Source: Pseudopyrenochaeta lycopersici (taxonomy: Eukaryota > Ascomycota > Dothideomycetes > Pleosporales > Pseudopyrenochaetaceae). Taken from it: DNA of 64,000 nt. The stretch lies in NCBI GenBank assembly GCA_003313425.1, contig NHZP01000010.1, forward strand, positions 372,001-436,000. Direction: 5' to 3'. Within the stretch, counting starts at the first letter, position 1, and every line of letters starts with the position of its first letter. Of the stretch, positions 11,723 through 22,594 are shown piece after piece. The notes beneath the pieces are model-generated. The model did no database searches. It saw only the letters and a list, made by a program, of their open reading frames with translations, and was not told where the DNA came from. The position numbers were made by a program, and so were the translations under genes.

Positions 11723-13030
11723 ACTTGCAGAGCTCTGTTAATCAAGCATCTTTGAATCGTCTTCAAGCCATCTACTTATGCTGTGAAAGGGGTCTGGGCT
11801 CCTCGCTATACTTTACTGTTTTCGCGTTCAGCTCTCGCTTGTCCTAGCATCTGGCCTTGTCCACCGAACCATTGACAAGGCTATTCCTCAGCCTCATTGC
11901 CAATTGCGGGTCTGATCGCTGTGTAGGTCAATAAAGCACAGGCCATCTTAAGTCTGGAAAACTTATCATCAACGAAGTATGAAAAACGTGACAGATCGAG
12001 ACCTAGAATTAGCGGAGCTGAGGCCGGGGGTTCGGATAGAGCTCGGATCTGTCAAGGACGGAGATCCCGTGCCTCATGATTGATATCGTAAGTACGACAC
12101 AGCAGTCTTTCTTCTAATGGAGCCTGGTTCTATTCCTTTGTTTCAATAACATATAATAATGGCACTTATCATGGTGTCTAATTGTGGCGCCACCTAGTTC
12201 ACCCTCAAAAATCAACCCGACAGCGCCTTCATTCCATATCAACACGTTTACTCCTCGCCCTTGCGTCTCCGAACATACTTTATGGACAAGTTGCTTGAGC
12301 TTAGTGATTTGTAATCTCTAGTATAGTTCGACACACTTGTAGACCATGGCGAGGCTCAAGATCTACATATGGATAAGCCAAGATATGAGTCGCATCGTTA
12401 TGATAGAGGACTAGGGCCTACATGACGAGGCAGTCATGCGGCCTCAGTTTCTACCTGATGCCTTTTTCTCCTACAACGATATATGTCGAGTTCTAGTACG
12501 ACAGCAATCAATTTGATTGCTGCAGTATAGAAACCTTTGGTGGGTACTGAGAATGGTTTGCCTTTCTATCATACGAGAAGACAGCGTGTGAGTATACTGT
12601 CTGCAATTGTATAATTCCCAGTGTTGGTAGATGTGATGGCCAGCCCACCACCTTTGTGCCAAAATCATTAGCATCAGCTCATGCGCCGCCTAATTAGACA
12701 GCTAGCTGTTTTTCAATTCTTGATTCGCGGTCGATATCAGGAGAAATTAGTAAATAAGCTGAGCCTGTTAGATGCAGATCGAAGAGTTGCACAAACTTTG
12801 TGCCTTAAAGGATTGATGTCGAAACCCCAAGTAAATGCGGGCCTTGGATTATGTGTACCTCTCAAACGGGACGACGACGAGTTAACATTGCAGCGTCTAC
12901 GGCTCACTCTCAGCTCTGCACTTCACATTTGATCATCTTTGCCTCTCGTGAGGCCACAACTGATATTACGACGATTTAAAGTCGAGATTTGCTCGTGATG
13001 TCATGTCGCTTGGTAATTTGAGGCTTACGA
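11723..13030. other. Intergenic, no supported gene
   Basis: AT-richer sequence with only short frames (for example 12681-12932 plus and 12471-12674 minus), none recognisable. The left 150 bp carry the promoter of the Cys-rich surface protein. Confidence 0.6.
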
Positions 13031-13760
13031 TTGCAATTGCTTAATCCTACATTTCTGCCTCCGAATGACCATCAAACTGGTGCAGTGGCACTCACGACGC
13101 GCACTCATTCAAAAAAAAATGGCTGCGAAGAGCCTCCAAGGTTAAGTTTTGACCTTGAACCTATCAACCGGATAGCCGCAAAGGAGCATAGACTTCTGGA
13201 GACGACCACACAACTCTTCAACGAGAATGGAAAGACGTACAAATCTACTCAAGAAAGCAGAAAGCTTATCAGGACATGCGACTCTAGGTTATCGAAAGCG
13301 GTACTGTCGACTCATTTCGAGGACTTTGGCATGCGACCTATACGATATGAGGGTGGAAAAGGTTTACTCCCTAAATTCCGGGGCCGTTTGAGAATGTCTC
13401 TCCTCAACCGTACTTCTGTCAGGCGGAGGCAAGGACCGTCGGAGCTCACTCTTGGTGGAGTAAGGGGACCTTATTGAGACGTACTTCCGTGCTAGACATC
13501 GAGACAAGTCTTTCTGGGGTGATGACGCCGATGATTTCAATCCAGAAAGATGTGGAAACCCATCAGGCCAACGTGGGACTACACGCTATTCTTCGATGGA
13601 ACGAGAACCTGTCTGGCATTTAGCCCAGTCTCTACACTAAATGTGAATACCCCATGTTGAGTATTGCAAGGGAATTTCCAAGGCCTATCAATAGGGACGA
13701 GAGCTGGAATGGGTCGAAGAATACCAAACTACATATCGAAACCTGAATGGAACAAAGGTA
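13031..13760 (+). pseudogene. Cytochrome P450 relic (CYP52-like) with internal deletion
   Basis: An open frame at 13031-13477 contains N-terminal P450 sequence resembling the alkane/fatty-acid hydroxylase group (HRLLETTTQLFNENGKTYKS, then RTCDSRLSKAVLSTHFEDFG). It passes almost at once into sequence expected just before the heme region (LLNRTSVRR, LTLGG). After a stop near 13476 the relic resumes in a shifted frame with SFWGDDADDFNPERCGN and a damaged heme loop (FFDGTRTCLAF, where FxGGxRxCxG is expected). Roughly 250-300 residues of the central P450 fold, including the I and K helices, are missing, so it cannot be functional. The family assignment is by pattern. Confidence 0.72.
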
Positions 13761-14035
13761 GGACTCAGATCATAGTTGTTGGGTGACCAATTACATAGTG
13801 CAATGGTCGTATAGTGTGTAGTAGAATTAGCAGTTTTCATTACAATATGAAAACATATGATACCTCTGCAATAATTGGACCGTTCGAAAACCGCTATTAT
13901 AGACTGGTAGTTTTGGGAATACCCTGCTATCTAAGAAAATTGTCTCAATGACCACAAGCTCCTATCACCTCATGCTCATCCCTCGCATTTATCGTGCCCA
14001 CCGGCTCGGGACCTTAATATATCAATAGCTTATCA

Positions 14036-14239
14036 CTAGACACTGGTATTACAGGCCATAATCACCGCATTCCCTGTCATATAAGCCATTTGCGGTTTTA
14101 GCTTCTATACAAATTGCAAATAATCCGCACGCACAATGCACAAAACAAGCGACTTACCAGCGGTAGAGATTAGGGCTGCAACAGCTATGGAGAGAACTGT
14201 GAAGACAGCGGTCATTGAAAGAGGTTGTCGAAATTGCAT
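14036..14239 (-). CDS. Possible tiny secreted peptide or truncated secreted-protein gene
   Basis: An ATG at 14239 opens 27 codons that read as a signal peptide (MTAVFTVLSIAVAALISTA after a short polar start). They end at a strong GTAAGT donor at 14157. The in-frame acceptor ATGACAG at 14074 gives a second exon that stops after 12 codons, for a total of about 39 residues. The mature part would be only about a dozen residues with one Cys. Either this is a short secreted peptide, the remnant of a longer secreted protein, or a chance hydrophobic ORF. The surrounding region is degraded, so decay is likely. Confidence 0.3.
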
Positions 14240-15042
14240 CTTGTGCTTCTGATCATGATTATCAATGGTATATCCAGTGAGCTTACTAGTCCTGCTTGAT
14301 TCAAGAGAACATGATGAGCGCGGTTATGGAACTGCCAGGTCCAAGTTGTATCAAGGATTGAAACGCGTATATGTCATCTGTCTACACATCACACTTTTAA
14401 CTATTTTCGTATATGTTCTCACGGGATTTGTGCAGAATAAGAAGGATCAGGACAACATATACAGTAGTCCGGAAGATGTTTCTGAAGTGGTTTACAGTGA
14501 CCAGTGAATGAAAGATGATGGAGCTACTGTTTGATCAAATTCGACAAGAAGATCTGAATCGATAGACGACTTCCATTCCATGATGCTGAACAGAAGTTGC
14601 ACGACGCTAATGAGGATAGCAAAACGTCTTACTACCGCATTCTAGTCTAATGTTAGGATACAATTGCACTTTAATGCTCTGATACAAGACTTTTGAAGGT
14701 TTACATCTCCTGTAGAATGCGTTGAAGGCGTCATAGGAATGAGATGAGGTTGCGAGCGAAGACGGATCGGCAGGATATCGGCCGTTCTAGCCTCACGTAC
14801 CATCTGCACCATTCACCGCTGCCCCTCCATGTCTACCCACCTCCGATGGTAGCTTCGCTATGACGTCCACTTGTTCTCTCTTCCCCCATATCACCTTCTG
14901 GAGACGCGCCTTTCTCGTCTGCATTAGCTGAGGTTGCTGCCACGGTGAGGACTGCGCGAGACTGTGGGCGGGGTATCGTCAACGTCATCAAACGTCTCGA
15001 CTTTTAATCCCCATTTACATAGCCGTTTGCAAAACCACAATC
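14240..15042. other. Intergenic, promoter side of ALO1
   Basis: It contains an unrecognised 80-codon frame (14265-14507) with one hydrophobic span, and a CT-rich stretch around 14860-14910 upstream of the lactone oxidase start. Nothing else is supported. Confidence 0.55.
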
Positions 15043-16848
15043 ATGGCGCAGTCGCCCATATCTGCGCTCACAATGCCGCCGCGCTTTGGCATAGAGCTCG
15101 ACCGAACCGACCCCGATGTCCCCTTCCGCGCATCGCAGTCGCACATCCACCACACATGGGCGCGTACCTTCCATTCCCGTCCAGAGCTCTACATTCGACC
15201 ACAGAGCTTACAGGAAATCCAAAAAATCGTCACCCTCGCGCGACGAATGCGACGTCGCGTTGTGACGGTAGGATGCGGACACTCGCCGTCAGACCTCACC
15301 TGTACCTCGGCTTGGATGGTAAACCTGGATGATTACAATGAGGTTTTGAAGGTGGACAAGGAGCGCAAGACGATGACGGTGCAGGCCGGCATACGGATGC
15401 ATAACTTGAATCTGCAGGCCAAAGAGCATAGCCTGACAATGCCGAATCTGGGCTCCATAGACGATCAGTCGCTTGCCGGGGCCATTGGGACGGCAACACA
15501 CGGCAGCTCCATGGAGCATGGCTTGCTATCGGATCGCGTACAGAGCCTGAGGATTGTGCTTGCGAATGGGCAAGCAGTACGTTGTTCAGCAACGCAATCG
15601 CCAGATCTTTTTCGCGCGGCCCTAGTTTCGTTAGGCGCATTGGGCATTATCGTCGAGATTGAATTTCAGATGGTGGAGGCTTCCGACATCGAGTGGATAC
15701 AAACGATACAGCCGATTGAAGACGTCCTCGCTGACTGGAATAACGGTCTGTGGACGTCGGATGAATTTGTAAGAGTCTGGTGGCTACCGTACATGAAACG
15801 GGCGATTGTGTGGCGAGCGAGTAAATCAACAAAAGCACACATCAAGCCACAATACAATTGGTATGGAGGCAGCGTCGGCTACCACACCTACCATATTCTG
15901 CTCTGGATATCCCAATACGTTCCGCGATTCCTGCCGTGGGTGGAGTGGTTTGTCTTTGGCATGCAGTACGGCTTCAAAGATGGCGCCATTATTTCTGCTG
16001 TTGGCGAGCAGCGAACTGAACTTCTCATGAACTGTCTCTACTCACAGTTTGTAAATGAATGGAGCATCCCCCTCGAAAAAGGCCCCGAGGCTCTGACTCG
16101 GCTGACGAGTTGGCTCCATGGCGATGAACACAGCTCTGGCATTCCCTTCAGTACCAAAGGCTTGTACGTCCACTCGCCTATCGAAGTCCGCATCGCAAAT
16201 ACCGTGAACAGGGAACCAAGGCCCTATCTGGACACATCGTACCCCGATACCCCGGCTTTATATCTCAACGCAACGCTATACCGCCCATACAACCAAGACC
16301 CTCCATGTCGTGAACGCTACTATCAGGCTTTTGAACACCTCATGAAAGAGTACAACGGCCGGCCGCACTGGGCAAAGAACTTCCAGAGCGTCGACCACGC
16401 CTATCTCTCTTCTGTTTATGGCGCCGATCTCGATGATTTTAACCGCGTTCGCAACGAAGTCGATCCTGAAGGCATGTTTCTTGGTGCATGGCATCGTCGC
16501 ACGATTCTCCCTCCCAAAACCGATCTCCCCTTGTTTCCCCTCGAGGAGAAGGAAGTCATAAGACGAGATCGGCGGACTGGAGGCGTTGACTGGATAGGCG
16601 AGCAGGCACGTTGGTGGGATGGCGGTGTCGATGTCTTTGAAAAGACAGGCACTGAGAGTGAGAGTGGCGAGAGCTTTGATCTCATGGCGGGAGCAGAGGC
16701 AGAGAGCAGCGTCTTGCTTGAGAGCTTGAGAGATGACTTGGATGCTTCGGAGATTGAGGAGAGGTACGAGGAGAAGTACATAGAAAGCAGGATAAGAGAG
16801 GGTGCGGAAGAGTACGTCACTGGAACGAACGTTTTCAACAAAATGTAG
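15043..16848 (+). CDS. ALO1: D-arabinono-1,4-lactone oxidase
   Basis: Flavoenzyme of the mitochondrial outer membrane that oxidises D-arabinono-1,4-lactone to D-erythroascorbate, the fungal counterpart of vitamin C. Single exon, 601 residues. An N-terminal FAD-binding PCMH domain (about residues 45-210) includes VGCGHSPSD at 76-84, the region carrying the family's covalent-flavin histidine. It also includes GSIDDQSLAGAIGTATHGSS. The C-terminal ALO domain ends with the characteristic HWAKNF and DPEGMFLGAWHRR blocks. About 100 residues beyond the domain form an acidic, Ser/Glu-rich extension, making it slightly longer than yeast ALO1. The ATG at 15043 lies in an ATC-ATGG context. The GC-rich coding sequence contrasts with the decayed DNA on its left. 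Confidence 0.95.
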   Translation: MAQSPISALTMPPRFGIELDRTDPDVPFRASQSHIHHTWARTFHSRPELYIRPQSLQEIQKIVTLARRMRRRVVTVGCGHSPSDLTCTSAWMVNLDDYNEVLKVDKERKTMTVQAGIRMHNLNLQAKEHSLTMPNLGSIDDQSLAGAIGTATHGSSMEHGLLSDRVQSLRIVLANGQAVRCSATQSPDLFRAALVSLGALGIIVEIEFQMVEASDIEWIQTIQPIEDVLADWNNGLWTSDEFVRVWWLPYMKRAIVWRASKSTKAHIKPQYNWYGGSVGYHTYHILLWISQYVPRFLPWVEWFVFGMQYGFKDGAIISAVGEQRTELLMNCLYSQFVNEWSIPLEKGPEALTRLTSWLHGDEHSSGIPFSTKGLYVHSPIEVRIANTVNREPRPYLDTSYPDTPALYLNATLYRPYNQDPPCRERYYQAFEHLMKEYNGRPHWAKNFQSVDHAYLSSVYGADLDDFNRVRNEVDPEGMFLGAWHRRTILPPKTDLPLFPLEEKEVIRRDRRTGGVDWIGEQARWWDGGVDVFEKTGTESESGESFDLMAGAEAESSVLLESLRDDLDASEIEERYEEKYIESRIREGAEEYVTGTNVFNKM

Positions 16849-19070
16849 AGTATCTCTCAACAAGAAGACCCCGCTCAGCCAAAGATATGAACTTGTAGAC
16901 CGGCTACGTTCAGTGGCTTCAATAATACCAATGAGTATTTATATAGCAATTTTAAGACTTTCAAGATAGCGACAGGGTTACCCTGAATTCGAGTGCGGCA
17001 GAGCCAATTTACGGCACCAATCATACAACTAGAAAAGCTTCAATAGACTCCACCGAGAAAATTAAGGCCTATGGCTCCTCTAATCAAAGTACTGGGCAAG
17101 AAATGAGGTGTGTTGAGTAATGTCCTCTAGAGGCCTCCCATGATCTAGGACTATGATTTTAGTTGCATATGCTTTCCAACATGGGCCGAGCAATGCGTAT
17201 ATAGCGTCGCTTAAGCCAGGTACCTTGGTCCTAGAAACTTGAGTTATCATGCGCAGAGACCCCATTCGGATGGTATCAACGCACATAACCTAGCTTTATT
17301 CCTAACAGCTTAGCAGGACAGGTTTTATTTCATCCCTACCAGAGTTAGTATTATGAGGAACATTCGAGTTCAACGGGTCATGCTTTGGATTATGGCGCAG
17401 ATACGTCGTTAGTGTTTAGAATGTTGCTATTCAGTTCTTAAAAGCCACTCACTGACAAGGCTGAATGATGGTCTCACTACCTCATCTAGGTCCTCGTTTT
17501 GTCCTTGTAATGGCTGTCTGCAATTGAAGTTGTTCGAAAGAGTCGATAAGAAGGCTGGCAGACACGCAATTGTGCATAGGTCCCTTTAAACTGGCTTCAT
17601 TAATTGATGATGCTAACAGATTTGATATCGCGATGGCTAGGCTTAATACAAGGTTTGATCACGACAGAATGTAGACCCTGCATGTGCATGTATATTGAGA
17701 ATGTCACTATGATATCAGTGTTTGTCAATCCAACTTGAAGCACAATAGTCAGCGTGATTGTTGGTGAGCCCTCTGAAGGAATGCAAATTGCTGACCCATG
17801 TGCACCGAAGTTGCGCACTTTAATTAATAGTTTATGAGGGGCAAATCTATAGGTCCGCTAGCGATTCTTGAACGCAAGAGGCCACACGAGGGGAATATCG
17901 AGCTGCTGATTATGTGTAATCCTAGGAATCTAGACTATACCACATGTGATGACCAACTCATCTTTACAAGTACATCAAGTCTATAGTCGAAGTTTGGTAT
18001 CATCGAAAAAGTATGATTCCATGCCTCGGTGACATGATCGAAACCAAACCAGAATCCCGATGGTATATCTGTGAGAGCCGCATGGTGAATTGGTGTACTG
18101 GTCAGACTATCGTCCGCCATGAAGCAGCTATGGCTCAGCATTGAGCACGCTCTAGGCAACTGTCAGGACCTATTGGCCTTGTTTGTACTTCGTAGGAAAA
18201 CATCATTTCTGTCTAAGCATTCGACATCTATTTTTGTTAGCGGTGAGCCTATACAACAGCGCTACCGATTTCGGCCCGTTGCCTACCCCGCATTATAACG
18301 CCCCGAATAAGCAGCACATCGCTCAATACAGATCTACGCTCCCATGCCTACGGTTCCGCCCGTCACCACTTACAGGTACACTAATTAACTCAGTTTTGGT
18401 ACGTAGCCAATCACATCCCAGTCCATCCCATTCTAGCGAAACATTGAGCTAATCGTTTTGTTGCTTCACGAGCTAGTTCAACAGCTGCAACCACATCCTC
18501 AACACCCGTCGCTATCCTGAACCTTATCTGGCTCTAGATGCCCTGACATGTGTAAACGTAGGACAACACGCAGGGGGTTGACTGTTGACACACACATTCC
18601 AGGGGTCTGATAGGAAAGAGTCGGAAGCATTGACCAGTAGGAAAACGGCGGTCTGCAAAACGTAAGCTGAGATGCGTCAAAGAAATGCGTTCACAGGGTC
18701 GACGTGGTGATGGTGGCTGCGTACTGCGGATGCGCGCATGGCGGTGTAACACGGTGCGGAGATGGAATGGAGAGCCGATAAGAAGGATACCAGCACCGCC
18801 AATGCTGAAGTTCCATCCTCTTTCTCTCTCCCTTTTCTCGCTTCCTCATTAAAACTTGCCCCCAAAGTGGAACCAAAGTTCCAACCCTTCCTTGAAATCT
18901 TCGCTTCAACTGGTCACGTGATTGCCTCTTTCATCCGGAGCCGCTGTCCCTTTTCGGTATTCAAAACCCGCAGTCAAAAACACCAGCCATACACCCATCC
19001 ATCTGGAAACAACAGATTTTATACACCTGAAGGTCCTTTAACTTACACTGAACGAGACCAAATAATCATA
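16849..19070. other. Long intergenic stretch, no supported gene
   Basis: About 2.2 kb with frequent stops on both strands. The short frames present (for example 17080-17286 minus, 17935-18159 minus, 18183-18452 plus) have no recognisable product. The right end, about 18760-19070, has an open frame continuous with the small ORF at 19071 and is probably its 5' UTR. Confidence 0.6.
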
Positions 19071-19295
19071 ATGCCTGCTGCAACCCGCTCTCTCGAGTCA
19101 ATCGTGCTGCAAGCACATCGCGCCAAAGGTGTACGCTACCCCACAGCTACACAGAAAGACTGTTTTAAGACGTGGTATTCTTATGCTTTGCGTCAAGGCG
19201 AAGTTCAGAAGACAAGCCCAAAAGTAATCCAAGAGCACAGCAAGCATTTGCGTGAGGTCAGGGAAGCTGCACCAGGCGGGCGGACGTATCTGTAA
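19071..19295 (+). CDS. Small hypothetical protein (74 aa)
   Basis: I do not recognise it. The ATG at 19071 sits in a favourable ATA-ATGC context and opens a basic, helix-forming peptide (SLESIVLQAHRAKGV, then CFKTWYSYALRQGE). A signal peptide and membrane span are absent. The same frame is open 309 bp further upstream from another ATG at 18762, but that extension is low in coding character and reads like leader sequence. The small size and lack of a recognised family keep confidence low. Confidence 0.4.
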   Translation: MPAATRSLESIVLQAHRAKGVRYPTATQKDCFKTWYSYALRQGEVQKTSPKVIQEHSKHLREVREAAPGGRTYL

Positions 19296-20819
19296 CAAGG
19301 TAATAAGATTTGTGATCCCTGCAGTTGCTTGAGTTAACCGTGGCAGTATAGTGGGCCTTCTTGTTGAGTGGACTTGGCGTTTGATTCAACAAATGGACAA
19401 TTTGGGATGCAAGTTCATCCTTGCATGCGGTGTTTGGCGTCTGCAAACAATTCGGTAAATTAAGATGAAAATTTCTGGGAAGATGTTGTGCCCCATGTTT
19501 ATTAATTTGTTATGATTACGGGTGCTTTCCTGAATTCTGTCCAAGTCGAGCATAACGAGATGCAAAGCCACAATTCGGCACGCTTCCTGTCGGTGGTACA
19601 CATGCCTAACCTGTTTTCTATCGGTACAACACACAGTCTTTATGCTTGTATGCCTATTTAGGGCTTAAAGTTGCCGTGTATGAAAGCTATTTTTCTGTTC
19701 AAACTTCCACAATCATGTCATGAGCACGCAATTTCGAATTTTGGTGGCCTTCTACGATGAGCAATAATCAGAAATCCAATGTGATAAAAGACATGAGATC
19801 GCGATCAGAAGCTCTAACTACGACTATCGCTTTTGAGAAGCAAGGGCATCGAGACGCATTCAAAGATAATTTTGTAGATAAACGAATAGGTGAGAATCCA
19901 TGAGAAGGAGAGCAGCAAGGAGAGAATAGCCCTCCAGGCTCGGAAGTGGGTTCTGAGACAGTGATGACCTGCCTGAATCGATATGCAATACTTATTTCTA
20001 TGTTTTTGTGAATAAATTTTGAAACATGTAGTGGATTGCGACGCGGTACGCATCATACTACGCATCATGCCCGCCTCAAGAGTAGCAGCCACCCGAAAAG
20101 CTACCTTTCCTGTTGCTAGTGACATTTGAAAGACAACCTTTTGCGTTGAGATTTGGGTCCTGAGATCGGTAAGTCCTCCAAATGGGGTGTGGACAGAGAA
20201 TTGGGAATATGGAAGACGTGAAGGCCGGGATTGCAGGCAATATGTATGGAAAGCGGTAGATGAGCGAGTACCTAGATAGCAGCCCTTCTTGCTTGGGTTG
20301 CTCAACCAAGCGAAAATCAATAATACTCTTCTGTACCACTCACCCACTCACCCGAAGCCTCTGGGATTATAAGTCGTCGTTTCAACAAATTCTACATTAA
20401 GCAGGGGTTTGTGAACGGTGTGAGCTGCATCCTTCCCGGTTAAGCGAGATACGCTAATCCTTTCCACACCAGTACTACGTCACTGTAGAAGTACCTAGCT
20501 TTACAAACTCCAAACTCACAACTCACAGCTCACAGGTATAGTACTATATTGTGCTCTATATAGTAGCATGTTTAAGAATCCCAGAAGCACTACCGAGAAT
20601 GCGGAAACAACGCGGAACTCCATCAGGCCGAGCACGACATGCGAATGCGAGTACGATGCGGGGTACATCGGCACCATCTATTTCAAAGCCTTAGTAATGT
20701 GGCCTCGCCATTTTCGTACTGCACTATCGTCATTATTTTAACCTGCCATTTGGACTTTTACTCCTACTCTCCACAATAACTCAATTCAGTAAACCCACAT
20801 TCTCCAACCAACATCCAAG
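19296..20819. other. Intergenic, no supported gene
   Basis: A 177-codon frame on the minus strand (19814-20347) lacks an ATG at its 5' end and has irregular composition. I consider it chance. The 200 bp before 20820 carry the isochorismatase promoter and leader (ACATCCAAG-ATGG). Confidence 0.55.
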
Positions 20820-21444
20820 ATGGCCCCTCAATCTTTCAGATCCCTCCTCGGCATACCGGCTGGAACTGCCTCACCATCCGACTCTGCTCTGCTTATAATC
20901 GATGCGCAGAATGAATATGCCTCCGGAGCCTTGACAGTAACTAATGCTTCAGCAAGCGGAAAAGCCATTGCAAATCTTCTTGAGAAGTATCGTGCGGCGA
21001 ACGGAAAGATTGTGCATATCTTGCATAAGACTCCAGAGGGTGCGCCAATTTTCACGCCTGGCACTGATCTTGCAGAAGAATTCAAAGAGTTGAAAGCAAA
21101 GGTATACTTCCTGTCTTTCTTTTTGGTACAGAATTAACGCTATTCAGGATGGCGAGGCCACGATCTGGAAGCAATTTCCCGGCTCGTTTGAACAGACAGA
21201 GTTAGACAGCACCTTGCAGTCGTGGGGAATCAAGAAACTGGTTCTGACAGGGTACATGGCGCATGTTTGTGTGTCAACCACTGCGCGTGAGGCATTCCAG
21301 AAGGGTTATGAGGTCATTCTAGTGGAAGATGGCATTGGTGACCGCGACATTCCTGGTGTACAGGGCGACGAAGTAACACGTGTTGCGCTAGCCGAGTTGG
21401 CCGATGTTTTTGGCACAGTTGTCAAGAGCTCAGAGATCAAATGA
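20820..21444 (+). CDS. Isochorismatase-family cysteine hydrolase
   Basis: Two exons (20820-21101 and 21148-21444), separated by a 46-bp phase-0 intron, encode 192 residues, the usual size for a free-standing isochorismatase-like hydrolase. The catalytic triad is visible: Asp in [11 protein letters not shown], Lys in HILHKTPEG, and the nucleophile Cys in [15 protein letters not shown] preceded by LVLTGYMAH. Family members hydrolyse amide or vinyl-ether bonds (nicotinamide, ureidoacrylate, isochorismate). The substrate cannot be told from the sequence. No organelle or secretion signal is seen, so it is probably cytosolic. The gene is convergent with the RING protein (163 bp between stops). Confidence 0.9.
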
Positions 21445-21607
21445 CTTATAGCTTAAAGAAGGACGAACCGGGGATCTGCAAGCACAAAGTAACCGGAGGT
21501 ATTACGTGCCCAACCTGGAATGCTTGGAGGGCGCTTGACCTTAAGCTCTTTTTCAGTTAAAGCTGCTTCAAAAATAAGAATCTCTTCACGGAACAATCGC
21601 CTCTCTC

Positions 21608-22594
21608 TTATAACCAACGTGCTAATGCCCAAATACCCTTGACAACTCTGTCCTCCCCGTCATGACCCCTAAGACTGATCATCTTCTTCTCCAGCTGGAG
21701 TCTTCTAATCTCCTCATATACCTTAACCAAGACTTCCTTGAATTGATTTGAAGGCTTTCCCTTCCAAAATTCTCCTCCAATCTTTACACAGCACTGCTTA
21801 ACGGCTTGGTTCATTATTTCATGTCGCTTTAGTGGCCATTCATTTGGTTGCGGATTATGAGCGATGCTTTGAGAGATGAGCAACGTGTAAAGATGCAGGA
21901 GCGGAAGATAGCGGTCGCTACTTAGTGTAGAAGCTTCCATAACGAGCTCCCAACTAATATCCTGTTCTGTGAATCCAAGACATGCGTTTGCTCTCCAGAT
22001 GAGGCGATTTGTGCGTGCATTGGTTGTCAGCCACCTGGGCAACATTGTTGAAGCGCTGGACATTAAATACACAAGGCGAACGAACGGAATAGCAAGGCCA
22101 GTCGCCCGATCTGGTCGTCCAAGAGAGTCCCAAGATGCGGTGAGAAAGTTATAGCAATCTTTCAAAGAGTTGAGATTCTGCTCATTTGAATCCTCCGTTC
22201 TGAGTGACGCTTGAATGAGGCCGGGCATGATAAGTTGCTCCAAGGCGTCGATAACACTGAACTTGCCGTCAGGCTTGCGTTGCCAGAGGACTTGAAGGTG
22301 AGACCAAATCGATGTCATGAAAGCGTGAAGTCGCTCGGGTGGTAGCTCGCATATTGTCTTCCATATTGATGCTGCATCGAAACGCTCGCGTGAGCCCTTG
22401 TCAATCAGGACGTGCCGGCAGTTTGGACAGGCACTTGTGTTCCCCCGCCCATTTTTAACCCACTTCTTTATGCACTCATGACCAAAAATATGTCTGCATG
22501 GTAGCGCCACAGGTTGATGTGTTGCACTAAAGGGCTCTGTGCAAACTATGCATGTCTCCACAGGGTGGAGTTGCGTATTGAGGAAGTTGTCCAT
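21608..22594 (-). CDS. RING-finger protein (putative E3 ubiquitin ligase)
   Basis: 328 residues, single exon. An N-terminal RING finger shows Cys15, Cys18, Cys33, His35, Cys41, Cys56 and Cys59 (ETCIVCTEPF, LPCRHIFGHECIKKW, CPNC). The site usually filled by Cys or His at residue 38 is Gly, with His at 39, a spacing seen in some fungal RINGs; zinc coordination there is uncertain. The rest is helical and unrecognised, without membrane spans. The ATG at 22594 was chosen because it starts 14 residues before the first zinc ligand. The same frame continues upstream for 69 codons with poor coding character. Confidence 0.8.
   Translation of the reverse strand: MDNFLNTQLHPVETCIVCTEPFSATHQPVALPCRHIFGHECIKKWVKNGRGNTSACPNCRHVLIDKGSRERFDAASIWKTICELPPERLHAFMTSIWSHLQVLWQRKPDGKFSVIDALEQLIMPGLIQASLRTEDSNEQNLNSLKDCYNFLTASWDSLGRPDRATGLAIPFVRLVYLMSSASTMLPRWLTTNARTNRLIWRANACLGFTEQDISWELVMEASTLSSDRYLPLLHLYTLLISQSIAHNPQPNEWPLKRHEIMNQAVKQCCVKIGGEFWKGKPSNQFKEVLVKVYEEIRRLQLEKKMISLRGHDGEDRVVKGIWALARWL

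Noticed and set aside
14964..15332. 122-codon plus-strand frame overlapping the ALO1 start
   Set aside because: Wrong frame relative to the clearly conserved lactone oxidase; out-of-frame shadow.
19814..20347. 177-codon minus-strand frame
   Set aside because: No ATG at its upstream end, uneven composition, no recognisable domain or splice partner.
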